A stretch of DNA of 12,234 bases from assembly GCA_030425745.1 (NCBI GenBank), contig JAUHZW010000044.1, forward strand, positions 1 to 12,234, in the 5' to 3' direction. Source of the stretch: Actinomycetes bacterium (lineage in GTDB: Bacteria > Actinomycetota > Actinomycetes > S36-B12). Numbering within the stretch: the first letter of the stretch is position 1; every line of letters begins with the position of its first letter. This document shows, one piece after another, positions 5,593-12,196 of this stretch. The notes below the pieces were generated by a model that had not been told where the DNA came from, searched no databases, and was given only the letters and a program-made list of their open reading frames with translations. The translations under genes were made by a program, and so were the position numbers.

Positions 5593-6286
5593 GCACACCC
5601 GCTCCCGCGGGCCGATCCGCCGGACGTCCGCGCCCCAGCGGATCCTCTCGGCCGGACTGGCCACCGCCGCCTGTGTCGGCGTCGTAGGACTCCTCGGAGT
5701 CCGCATGGTCGAGGCCAATGCGGAGCCGGCTGCGGACACCACTGCTGCTGACCAGGTCGCTGCCGATCAGGCATCCGTGGCGCTGCTGGCCGCGACCGAG
5801 GCCACGGCCGGCGTCCCCACGACGTCGTCCGGCCTCACGGAGGCACAGCTCGACGAGTACGCCCGGGCGCTGGCGGCAGAGAAGGCCAAGCTCGACGCCT
5901 ACCGCGCCGAGTTGGTCACCACCGCCAAGCAGCTCAACAAGCAGGCGCGCAAGCTCGCCAAGGCGGCGAAGCAGCAGTCTGCTCCAGCGACGTGGGCGTC
6001 GAGCTCATCCGGTTCCTCGAGTGGGTCGTCCAGCAGCTCATCATCGAAGGCCAGCAAGCCTGCGGCCACCAAGGCCGACAAGCCGGCCAAGGCGAACAAG
6101 CCCACCGAGCAGCAGGCTGCCCCGCAGGTCGCGGCCGATCCGGCACCGGTGCCCGCAGCACCGAAGCCGGCGGCCCCGAAGCCCGCGCCGGTGGCCAAGC
6201 CCGCTCCCGCCAAGAAGGTCGCACCCCCACCCGCACCCAGCGGTGGCGGCGGGGGCGGCGGCCAGTCCCAGTCCAAGGGCAGCTGA
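5585..6286 (+). CDS. Membrane-anchored coiled-coil protein with Lys/Pro-rich tail
   Basis: A 233-residue protein of unknown function. A basic N-terminus (RSRGPIRR) precedes one membrane segment at about 20-40, so it is likely anchored with the rest outside. A charged helix at 84-130 (LTEAQLDEYARALAAEKAKL onward) looks like a coiled coil. It is followed by a Ser-rich stretch (139-154), a Lys/Ala/Pro region (155-219) and a run of seven glycines near the end. ATG 5585 is chosen because it overlaps the upstream stop as ATGACTAA, with GGAGA at 5572-5576. The frame is open to 5309, but that part lies out of frame inside the PepSY-like gene. The Lys-rich tail contrasts with the partner's acidic tail. 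It is part of the same transcript. Confidence 0.75.
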   Translation: MTKHTRSRGPIRRTSAPQRILSAGLATAACVGVVGLLGVRMVEANAEPAADTTAADQVAADQASVALLAATEATAGVPTTSSGLTEAQLDEYARALAAEKAKLDAYRAELVTTAKQLNKQARKLAKAAKQQSAPATWASSSSGSSSGSSSSSSSKASKPAATKADKPAKANKPTEQQAAPQVAADPAPVPAAPKPAAPKPAPVAKPAPAKKVAPPPAPSGGGGGGGQSQSKGS

Positions 6287-6310
6287 CGCCCAAAGCGCTC
6301 GTCGTTCTGC

Positions 6311-6316
6311 CAGCAT
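6311..6316 (+). promoter_or_regulatory. Possible -10 box of the MoeA-like gene (leaderless)
   Basis: CAGCAT lies 6 bases before the GTG at 6323, and no ribosome binding site is present. The spacing suits a transcript beginning at the start codon. The first base deviates from TANNNT, so the call is tentative. Confidence 0.35.
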
Positions 6317-6322
6317 GGGCCG

Positions 6323-7561
6323 GTGAGCACCTACGGCCTGCAGGGCGTGCTGCCCTGGGTGCAGGCACGACACGTCGCGCGCACCTCCGCGCACATCCTG
6401 CCCGCCGCCCCCGCTCGGCTCGACGAGGCGGTCGGCAGCCTGCTGGCCCGTGATCTCGTCACCGTGATGGACGACCCCCCGGTCGACTCCGCGGCCATGG
6501 ACGGCTTCGCCGTCTGCGGTGAGGGTCCGTGGCGGCTGGACACCCTCGATGCCCTGACCCCCGGCTGGGCAGCGGCCGTCGATCGACGCATGCCGATCCC
6601 CCGGCACACCGATGCGGTGCTCGCACGCGATGCGTCCGTGGTCGAGGAGCACAGCGACGGCCGTGTGACCGTGACGGCGCTCGATCCGCTGAACGGGCTG
6701 CCCGACGAGTCGGTGCGTCCGGCCCTGGGTGACGGAATCCTGCGCGAGGCGAGCATCTCCGCTGCCGGACACTCCCTGCTGCCGCTGGACACCCCGGTCA
6801 CGCCGGCTGTGGTGTCGCTGGCCGCTGCACGCGGTCTGGACGCGATCGAGATCGTGCGTCCGCCCGTCGTGGGCACTCTCGTGCTCGGATCGACGCTGCT
6901 GGATCACGGCCTGCCGCGCGACGGACGTGTGCGCGACGCCCTGGGTGACGCCGTGCCGGCGTTCGTCGGCGAGCTGGGTGCCCGTGGCAACCCGGCCGTG
7001 CGCGCGCCCGACACCCTCGAGCTGCTCACCGCGGAGATCGACGACGCGAACGTCGACGTGCTCATCACGACGGGCTCGACCGCCCCGGGGGCCGACAACC
7101 ACCTGCGCGGGGTACTGCGCGATCTCAACGCCCGCTGGCTGGTCGACGGTGTGAGCGTCACGCCCGGGTCGCAGATGCTGCTGGTGCGGCTGGTCGACGG
7201 GCGGTTCCTCGTCGGGCTGCCCGGCGATCCGCAGGCCGCGCTGGCCGGCCTGGTGACGCTGGTGGCACCGCTCGTGCAGGCCCTGCGGGGCGATCCGGTG
7301 GTGGATCGTCGTCGTTCAGCGGTGCTCATGGAGGATGCGCCCCCGGCGGACTATGCGGATGACACCGCACTGGTGCCGGTGCGGTTGGAGACGTCACCGG
7401 CCGGCACGCAGGCGAGCCCGCTGCCCAACGCGGGGGTGGACGGGCAGGTCGGCTGGGCGCGGGCGCAGGCCGTCGCGATCGTGCCGCCGGGCGCGGGCTT
7501 CCGGGGCGACGTCGTCGAACTCATGGACCCCTACGGCCGCGACCTCCCCGCCCTCCCCTAA
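6323..7561 (+). CDS. MoeA-like molybdopterin-binding domain protein, divergent
   Basis: A 412-residue relative of MoeA, the molybdenum insertase of molybdenum-cofactor synthesis. Family landmarks are SAAMDGFAV (56-64, Asp60 matching the conserved SAMDGYA aspartate), ITTGSTAPGADNHL (248-261) and GLPGDPQAA (298-306). Several usual functional motifs are altered. TGDEL is replaced around LGSTLLDHG (188-196), TGG-V-S-x-G is TGSTAPG, PGKP is PGSQ (281-284), and MTGAP is missing ahead of PIPRHTDAV (91-99). It may therefore be a weak or repurposed enzyme. No other cofactor genes lie nearby. GTG 6323 is the start because an ATG at 6315 reads straight into TGA. It is followed immediately by a long palindrome. 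Confidence 0.75.
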   Translation: MSTYGLQGVLPWVQARHVARTSAHILPAAPARLDEAVGSLLARDLVTVMDDPPVDSAAMDGFAVCGEGPWRLDTLDALTPGWAAAVDRRMPIPRHTDAVLARDASVVEEHSDGRVTVTALDPLNGLPDESVRPALGDGILREASISAAGHSLLPLDTPVTPAVVSLAAARGLDAIEIVRPPVVGTLVLGSTLLDHGLPRDGRVRDALGDAVPAFVGELGARGNPAVRAPDTLELLTAEIDDANVDVLITTGSTAPGADNHLRGVLRDLNARWLVDGVSVTPGSQMLLVRLVDGRFLVGLPGDPQAALAGLVTLVAPLVQALRGDPVVDRRRSAVLMEDAPPADYADDTALVPVRLETSPAGTQASPLPNAGVDGQVGWARAQAVAIVPPGAGFRGDVVELMDPYGRDLPALP

Positions 7562-7632
7562 CCCCCGATGGGTCGTCGCTGGTGGCTGGAATCTCGCGAG
7601 AATTCCCACCACCAGCGACGACCCATCGGGGG
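7562..7632. terminator. 71-bp palindrome after the MoeA-like gene, likely bidirectional terminator
   Basis: The arms at 7562-7585 and 7609-7632 are perfectly complementary over 24 bp. The 23-base centre contains a further stem, GGAA (7588-7591) with TTCC (7603-7606), around the palindrome TCTCGCGAGA (7592-7601). It starts on the base after the TAA stop. No T-tract follows, so if it terminates transcription it is of the U-less kind often proposed for actinobacteria. The outer sequence and placement resemble the palindrome at 10630-10690, suggesting a repeat family. Confidence 0.7.
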
Positions 7633-7638
7633 ATCCGG

Positions 7639-7668
7639 GTGACATTTGCCACTTTTCCTACTTATAAA
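7639..7668 (+). promoter_or_regulatory. Candidate sigma70-type promoter of the TSUP operon
   Basis: GTGACA (7639-7644) and TATAAA (7663-7668) each match the consensus hexamers at five of six bases with an 18-base spacer, the best canonical promoter in the window. Transcription would start near 7675, leaving a leader of about 31 bases with no evident ribosome binding site. Confidence 0.45.
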
Positions 7669-7676
7669 GTAGGAAA
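7654..7676. promoter_or_regulatory. 23-bp AT-rich perfect palindrome, probable operator
   Basis: TTTCCTACTT (7654-7663) and AAGTAGGAAA (7667-7676) are perfect inverted repeats around ATA. The AT-rich stretch stands out in a GC-rich window. It covers the candidate -10 TATAAA and lies just upstream of a second possible -10 (7693). A dimeric repressor is the simplest reading. TSUP genes for sulfur compounds are often under ArsR-type repressors (BigR/SqrR), but I cannot assign the protein. Confidence 0.6.
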
Positions 7677-7692
7677 TACCCGAAGATCGCGG

Positions 7693-7698
7693 TAATGT
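7693..7698 (+). promoter_or_regulatory. Alternative -10 box giving a leaderless TSUP mRNA
   Basis: TAATGT fits TANNNT and ends 7 bases before ATG 7706, which has no ribosome binding site. A transcript starting at the ATG would be leaderless. The -35 region would then fall within the right end of the 23-bp palindrome. Confidence 0.4.
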
Positions 7699-7705
7699 CG
7701 CAGAC

Positions 7706-8647
7706 ATGTTCGGCATCGATCTCGGCCTGACGGCCGGTGGCCTGCTCACCGGGCTGCTCGTCGGCCTCACCGGCATGGGTGGCGCGGCCCTCATGACCCC
7801 GATGCTCGTCCTGCTCTTCGGCGTCTCCCCCGCCGCTGCAGTCTCCGCCGACGTCGTCGCCACCGCGATCATGAAGCCGGTCGGAGCGTGGGTCCACATC
7901 CGCGCCAAGACGGTGCACTGGGGCCTGGTCCTGTGGCTGTCGGTCGGATCCATCCCGGGCGTGATTCTGGGCACCGTCTTCTTCATCCACGTCCTCGGCA
8001 GCGACGAGGCCGGCGAGATCATCCGCACCTGGATCGGCTGGGTCCTCATCGCCGCCGTCGCCGCCATGGTCATCAAGACGTGGGTGGGACGACGAGCCGC
8101 CGGCCTGCGCGCCGACCACGCGCCCCAGGGCACCCGGATGCCGGTCAAGCCCGTCCCGACCGTGGTCCTCGGCCTCATCGTGGGCCTGCTCGTCGGCATG
8201 ACCAGTGTCGGCTCCGGCTCCCTGGTCGTCACCGTGCTCCTGCTGCTCTACCCCCTGCTGCGCCCCTCCATCCTCGTGGGCACCGATCTCACGCAGGCCG
8301 TCCCCATGCTGGTCGTCGGCGCGATCGCCCACGCGGGCTTCGGCGACTTCAGCATCATGATCGTCATCTCCCTCCTCCTGGGCCAGATTCCGGGCATCTG
8401 GCTGGGAGCGCGGATGTCCTCCCGGTACGACGGCACGGCCCTGCGCTACCTGCTGATGGTGCTTCTCGCCGCCACGGCCGTGAAGTTACTGGGGGCTCCG
8501 ACCCTGATTGCTGGCATGATCGGCGCCGTGGGCCTGATCGTCGTGGGCGCCATCTACGTCAGGGAACGGTTACATGCTCAAGCGGAAGTCTCGGCTGCAC
8601 CTGCCGACGGAGGACCAGAACGCCGCTCCTCCGTTGAAGTTCCCTGA
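7706..8647 (+). CDS. TSUP (TauE/SafE) family membrane transporter
   Basis: A 313-residue polytopic membrane protein of the sulfite/organosulfonate exporter family. The internal duplication typical of TSUP is plain: GLLVGLTGMGGAAL (16-29) mirrors GLLVGMTSVGSGSL (160-173), and SADVVATAIMKPVGA (47-61) mirrors GTDLTQAVPMLVVGA (192-206). Each half has about four membrane segments, with a basic loop near 125-150. Substrate is unknown; sulfite, thiosulfate, sulfoacetate and other small anions are all carried by family members. The gene begins the operon with the channel and oxidoreductase genes and has an operator-like palindrome at its promoter. Its last 74 bases overlap the channel gene. Confidence 0.85.
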   Translation: MFGIDLGLTAGGLLTGLLVGLTGMGGAALMTPMLVLLFGVSPAAAVSADVVATAIMKPVGAWVHIRAKTVHWGLVLWLSVGSIPGVILGTVFFIHVLGSDEAGEIIRTWIGWVLIAAVAAMVIKTWVGRRAAGLRADHAPQGTRMPVKPVPTVVLGLIVGLLVGMTSVGSGSLVVTVLLLLYPLLRPSILVGTDLTQAVPMLVVGAIAHAGFGDFSIMIVISLLLGQIPGIWLGARMSSRYDGTALRYLLMVLLAATAVKLLGAPTLIAGMIGAVGLIVVGAIYVRERLHAQAEVSAAPADGGPERRSSVEVP

Positions 8648-9644
8648 ACGACGCTTCAGCCCGATCCGCAACATCGGGGTGCGGATCCTCATCGCCGTCC
8701 TGGCGGTGCTCTTCACCGCGTTCGTCGTCTACATCGAGGGTGACTGCTATCAGGATCGCGGCGACATCTCCGGCCTGAGCTGGACCGACTCGCTCTACTA
8801 CGCGGCCGTCACCCTCTCCACCACCGGCTACGGCGACATCACTCCCGTCTGCGAGTCGGCCCGACTCGTCAACGTCTTCGTCATCACCCCGCTGCGGTTC
8901 ATCTTCCTGATCGTGCTGGTCGGCACGACGATCGAGGTGCTGACGCAGCGCACCCGCGAGCAGATGCGCTCCAAGCGCTGGAGGACCAACGTGAACGACC
9001 ACACCGTGATCATCGGCTACGGCGTCAAGGGCCGCGCTGCCGCCAAGTCGCTCGTCGATGCCGGCACCGATCGCCATGACGTCGTCGTCGTCGCGATGGA
9101 CCGCAGCGAGGTCGACGAGGCGACGCGCGACGGTTTCGTCGGCGTGGTGGGCGACGGCCGTCGCGAGAACGTGCTGCGAGATGCCGCGATCGACCGAGCC
9201 AAGCGCGTCGTCGTCGCGACAGATGAGGACGACACCTCGATCCTGGTCACCCTCACCGCGCGCCGGCTGTCTCCGAATGCCACGATCGTCGCTGCCGTCC
9301 GCGAGGCGCAGAACCTCGAGATCCTCCGCCAGTCCGGCGCCAACAACGTCATCCCCACGGCGGAATCCGCCGGCCGCCTCATGGGTCTGTCACTGCTGTC
9401 GTCGACGGCCGGTGAGCTCATGGAGGACCTTCTGGACTCCGGTCGTGGTCTGGAGGTCGTCGAGCGCGAGATCACGCGGGATGAAATGGGGCAATCTCCC
9501 GCCGACCTTGACGCTGCCGGGCAGATCGTCTTGGCTGTCATCCGCAAGGGGGTGGCGCACCGCTTCGACACCTCGGACATCAGCCGACTGGAGCCGGGCG
9601 ATCGTCTCGTCGTCATTCGCCACAATCCGCCAGAGAGGGCGTAG
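8574..9644 (+). CDS. Potassium channel with cytoplasmic TrkA-N/RCK domain
   Basis: A 356-residue two-helix K+ channel subunit. A first membrane helix at 34-54, a pore helix and filter TLSTTGYGD (80-88), and a second helix at about 98-119 form the pore. An RCK (TrkA-N) Rossmann domain begins at HTVIIGYGVKGRAAA (143-157), and a TrkA-C-like region ends the protein. Tetramers of such subunits gate K+ flow in response to nucleotide or ligand binding. The only cysteines, Cys58 and Cys93, lie in the outer loops on either side of the filter. ATG 8574 has AGGGAA (8561-8566) eight bases upstream. It overlaps the TSUP gene by 74 bases; TTG 8634 is a shorter but less supported start. Confidence 0.88.
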   Translation: MLKRKSRLHLPTEDQNAAPPLKFPERRFSPIRNIGVRILIAVLAVLFTAFVVYIEGDCYQDRGDISGLSWTDSLYYAAVTLSTTGYGDITPVCESARLVNVFVITPLRFIFLIVLVGTTIEVLTQRTREQMRSKRWRTNVNDHTVIIGYGVKGRAAAKSLVDAGTDRHDVVVVAMDRSEVDEATRDGFVGVVGDGRRENVLRDAAIDRAKRVVVATDEDDTSILVTLTARRLSPNATIVAAVREAQNLEILRQSGANNVIPTAESAGRLMGLSLLSSTAGELMEDLLDSGRGLEVVEREITRDEMGQSPADLDAAGQIVLAVIRKGVAHRFDTSDISRLEPGDRLVVIRHNPPERA

Positions 9645-9647
9645 CGC

Positions 9648-10625
9648 ATGCACGCGATCACCGTGGACGAGCCGGGGGGCCCGGAAGCCCTGCAGTGGAC
9701 GAAGGTGCCCGACCCCACGCCCGGCCCCAACGAGGTGATCGTCGAGGTGGCGGCTGCCGGTGTGAACCGCGCGGACCTGCTGCAGCGCCAAGGCATGTAT
9801 CCCCCGCCGCCCGGAGCATCGGACATCATCGGTCTGGAGTGCTCGGGCACGATCGTCAACGTCGGCGCTGCCGTGCCGCTGGACCGCATCGGCGAGAAGG
9901 TGTGCGCGCTGCTCGCCGGCGGCGGCTACGCGGAGAAGGTCGCGGTGCCGACCGGTCAGCTCATGAGCGTGCCGGAGGGAGTCAGCCTCGTTGACGCCGG
10001 CGGCATCACCGAGGTGGCCTGCACCGTGTGGAGCAACCTCGACATGGTCGCGAACCTCAGCGAGGGCGAGTGGCTGCTGATCCACGGTGGCGGCTCGGGC
10101 ATCGGCACGATGGCCATCCAGATCGGCCGCGCGCTCGGTGCGCGCATCGCCGTCACCGCCGGCAGTCAGGCGAAACTCGATCGCTGCGCTGCTCTCGGCG
10201 CCGAGGTGCTCATCAACTACAACGACGAGGACTTTGTGCAGGCGATCAAGGACGCCACGGGCGGCCGCGGCGCGAACGTCATCCTCGACAACATGGGTGC
10301 GGCCTACCTGCAACGCAACGTCGATGCACTCGCCCGCGACGGCCGGCTCGTCATCATCGGCATGCAGGGCGGCATCAAGGCCGAGCTCGACATCAACGGG
10401 CTGCTGCGCAAGAACGCGTCGATCCACGCGACGTCCCTGCGCGGGCGCCCGGAGTCGGAGAAGGCCGCCATCTGCGCGCAGGTGGAGCGGAACGTGTGGC
10501 CGTGGATCCATGCCGGGCTGGTGCAGCCGGTGATCGACCGCACGGTGCCCATGGCCGATGCTGCGGAGGCGCATCGGCTGCTGGCCGATGGCGCAGCGAC
10601 CGGCAAGGTCGTGCTGGTTCCCTGA
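9648..10625 (+). CDS. NAD(P)H-quinone oxidoreductase, MDR superfamily, PIG3 type
   Basis: A 325-residue zinc-independent medium-chain reductase, expected to reduce quinones or related enones with NADPH. The signature AAGVNRADLLQRQGMYPPPP (36-55) followed by GLECSG (62-67) is characteristic of the TP53I3/PIG3 subgroup. The nucleotide-binding Rossmann turn is HGGGSGIGTMAIQIG (146-160). The catalytic-zinc ligand pattern of alcohol dehydrogenases is absent. GAGAGGG (9633-9639) precedes ATG 9648, and only 3 bases separate it from the channel stop, so the genes are co-transcribed. Cytosolic; the physiological substrate is not evident. Confidence 0.9.
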   Translation: MHAITVDEPGGPEALQWTKVPDPTPGPNEVIVEVAAAGVNRADLLQRQGMYPPPPGASDIIGLECSGTIVNVGAAVPLDRIGEKVCALLAGGGYAEKVAVPTGQLMSVPEGVSLVDAGGITEVACTVWSNLDMVANLSEGEWLLIHGGGSGIGTMAIQIGRALGARIAVTAGSQAKLDRCAALGAEVLINYNDEDFVQAIKDATGGRGANVILDNMGAAYLQRNVDALARDGRLVIIGMQGGIKAELDINGLLRKNASIHATSLRGRPESEKAAICAQVERNVWPWIHAGLVQPVIDRTVPMADAAEAHRLLADGAATGKVVLVP

Positions 10626-10629
10626 CCTC

Positions 10630-10690
10630 GATGCTGCGGCACTTGTGGCTGCAGGATCGCCCGCAGGGCAGCCACGACTGCCGCAGCATC
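10630..10690. terminator. 61-bp palindrome after the quinone reductase gene
   Basis: GATGCTGCGGCA (10630-10641) pairs perfectly with TGCCGCAGCATC (10679-10690). After one mismatch, an A-T and a G-T pair, GTGGCTGC (10645-10652) pairs with GCAGCCAC (10668-10675), leaving a 15-base loop. It begins 4 bases after the stop codon and has no T-tract. Its ends (CGATG on the left, CATCGGGGG on the right) and the inner GTGGCTG match the palindrome at 7562-7632. Confidence 0.65.
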
Positions 10691-10852
10691 GGGGGTGGGG
10701 CTCAGGCCTCGAAGGCCGGCGGGACGTGCCTCTGCCTTGGGCGTCAACCAGTTGTAGTCCAATAGAGGTCCCTCCCGAGGAGTCCGATCGCGGGGATCCG
10801 CGAGCGGGGGCGGCGGAGCGTGACACACGAAAGTGTCGGCAGCGCGTCCGCC
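10691..10852. other. Intergenic region before serS
   Basis: No gene is called here. It contains a small hairpin, TCGCGG (10788-10793) / CCGCGA (10798-10803) with a GGAT loop, and an inverted repeat GACAC (10822-10826) / GTGTC (10833-10837) about 15-30 bases upstream of the serS -10 box. On the minus strand GGGAGG (10776-10771) precedes a TTG at 10762 by 8 bases, opening a frame beginning LDYNWLTPKAEARPAG that runs through the palindrome and into antisense of the reductase gene. I treat that as unproven. Confidence 0.4.
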
Positions 10853-10858
10853 TAGACT
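10853..10858 (+). promoter_or_regulatory. -10 box of leaderless serS
   Basis: TAGACT fits TANNNT and ends 6 bases before GTG 10865, so transcription is expected at or next to the start codon. No ribosome binding site is present, which agrees with a leaderless mRNA. No clear -35 box is seen at 16-18 bases. Confidence 0.6.
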
Positions 10859-10864
10859 CGTGGG

Positions 10865-12184
10865 GTGATCGATCCCCAGATTCTGCGCACCGACCCCGAC
10901 CGCCTCCGCGAGTCCCAGCGACGCCGCGGCGAGAGTGTCGAGCTGATCGACGACCTGATTGCCTCCGACGTCGCCAAGCGTGAGGCCCAGACTCGCTTCG
11001 ACGAGCTGCGCAATGAGCAGAAGCTCCTCGGCAAGCAGATCGGCCCGCTGCAGGGCGCCCTCAAGAAGGCCGACGACGACGCTGCCAAGGCGAAGGCCCA
11101 GGCCGAGGTCGACGACCTCATGGCGCAGGCCCAGACCCTCGCCGAGCAGGTGAAGGCTGCCGATGCCGCGGCGACCGCGGCCGGTGAGACCCTCGACGCT
11201 CTCTGGCTGCAGGTCTCCAACCTCGTGAACCTCGAGTCACCGGTCGGCGGCGAGGAGGACTTCACCGTCCTCGAGGAGATCGGCACCCCGCGCGACTTCG
11301 CCGCGGAGGGTTTCGAGCCCCGCGACCACCTCGAGATCGGCGAGCTGCTCGGCGCGATCGACGTCGAGCGCGGCGCCAAGGTCTCCGGCTCGCGCTTCTT
11401 CTACCTCACTGGCCCCGGTGCGATGCTCGAGATCGCCCTGCTGAACCTCGCGATGCAGCAGGCCACCGCGCATGGCCTCATCCCGATGATCACCCCGACC
11501 CTCGTGCTGCCCAGCGCGATGGAGGGCACCGGCTTCCTCGGCCAGGCGGCCGAGAACGTGTACCGGATCGAGCAGGACGACATGTACCTCGTCGGCACCT
11601 CCGAGGTGCCGCTCGCGGGCTATCACGCCGACGAGATCATCGACGCCGATCAGTTGCCGCTTCGCTACGCGGGCTGGTCCTCCTGCTTCCGCCGTGAAGC
11701 CGGCTCCTACGGCAAGGACACCCGCGGCATCATCCGGGTGCACCAGTTCGACAAGGTCGAGATGTTCGTCTACTGCCGCCCGGAGGATGCCGAGGCCGAG
11801 CATGCCCGGCTCGTCGCGTGGGAGAAGGAGTTCATCGACGCCCTCGAGATCCCGTACCGCGTCATCGACGTGGCCACCGGCGACCTCGGCTCGAGCGCGG
11901 CCCGCAAGTTCGACATGGAGGCGTGGATCCCCACGCAGGGCACCTACCGCGAGATCACGTCGACCTCGAACACCACGGAGTTCCAGGCCCGGCGCCTGAA
12001 GATTCGCATGCGCGACGAGAACGGCACGCGCCCATTGGCCACGCTGAACGGGACGCTGTGCGCGATGCCCCGCGTCATCGTCGCCCTGTTGGAGAACCAT
12101 CAGCAGGCGGACGGGTCTGTTGTCATCCCGATGGCCTTGCGCCCGTTCCTCGGTGGTCAGGAGGTGTTCACGCCGGCCTCCTAG
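10865..12184 (+). CDS. serS: Seryl-tRNA synthetase
   Basis: A 439-residue class II aminoacyl-tRNA synthetase that charges tRNA-Ser (and tRNA-Sec where present), cytosolic and essential. The N-terminal long coiled-coil arm that holds the tRNA spans about 30-112 and is Ala/Lys/Glu-rich. The catalytic core follows: TSEVPL (245-250), motif 2 FRREAGSYGKDTRGI (275-289) and motif 3 around NGTLCAMPRVIVALLENHQ (395-413), ending PMALRPFLGG. Length is slightly above the usual 420-430. GTG 10865 gives the standard start MIDPQILR; it is apparently leaderless. No T-box is present, as expected in this phylum for serS. Confidence 0.97.
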   Translation: MIDPQILRTDPDRLRESQRRRGESVELIDDLIASDVAKREAQTRFDELRNEQKLLGKQIGPLQGALKKADDDAAKAKAQAEVDDLMAQAQTLAEQVKAADAAATAAGETLDALWLQVSNLVNLESPVGGEEDFTVLEEIGTPRDFAAEGFEPRDHLEIGELLGAIDVERGAKVSGSRFFYLTGPGAMLEIALLNLAMQQATAHGLIPMITPTLVLPSAMEGTGFLGQAAENVYRIEQDDMYLVGTSEVPLAGYHADEIIDADQLPLRYAGWSSCFRREAGSYGKDTRGIIRVHQFDKVEMFVYCRPEDAEAEHARLVAWEKEFIDALEIPYRVIDVATGDLGSSAARKFDMEAWIPTQGTYREITSTSNTTEFQARRLKIRMRDENGTRPLATLNGTLCAMPRVIVALLENHQQADGSVVIPMALRPFLGGQEVFTPAS

Positions 12185-12196
12185 CCTGCGCGTGAC

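Noticed and set aside
4801..6286. PepSY-like or coiled-coil protein as the FMN acceptor of ApbE
   Set aside because: Neither sequence contains an S/T-GAT-type flavinylation motif or a recognisable FMN_bind domain, so the assignment is not supported.
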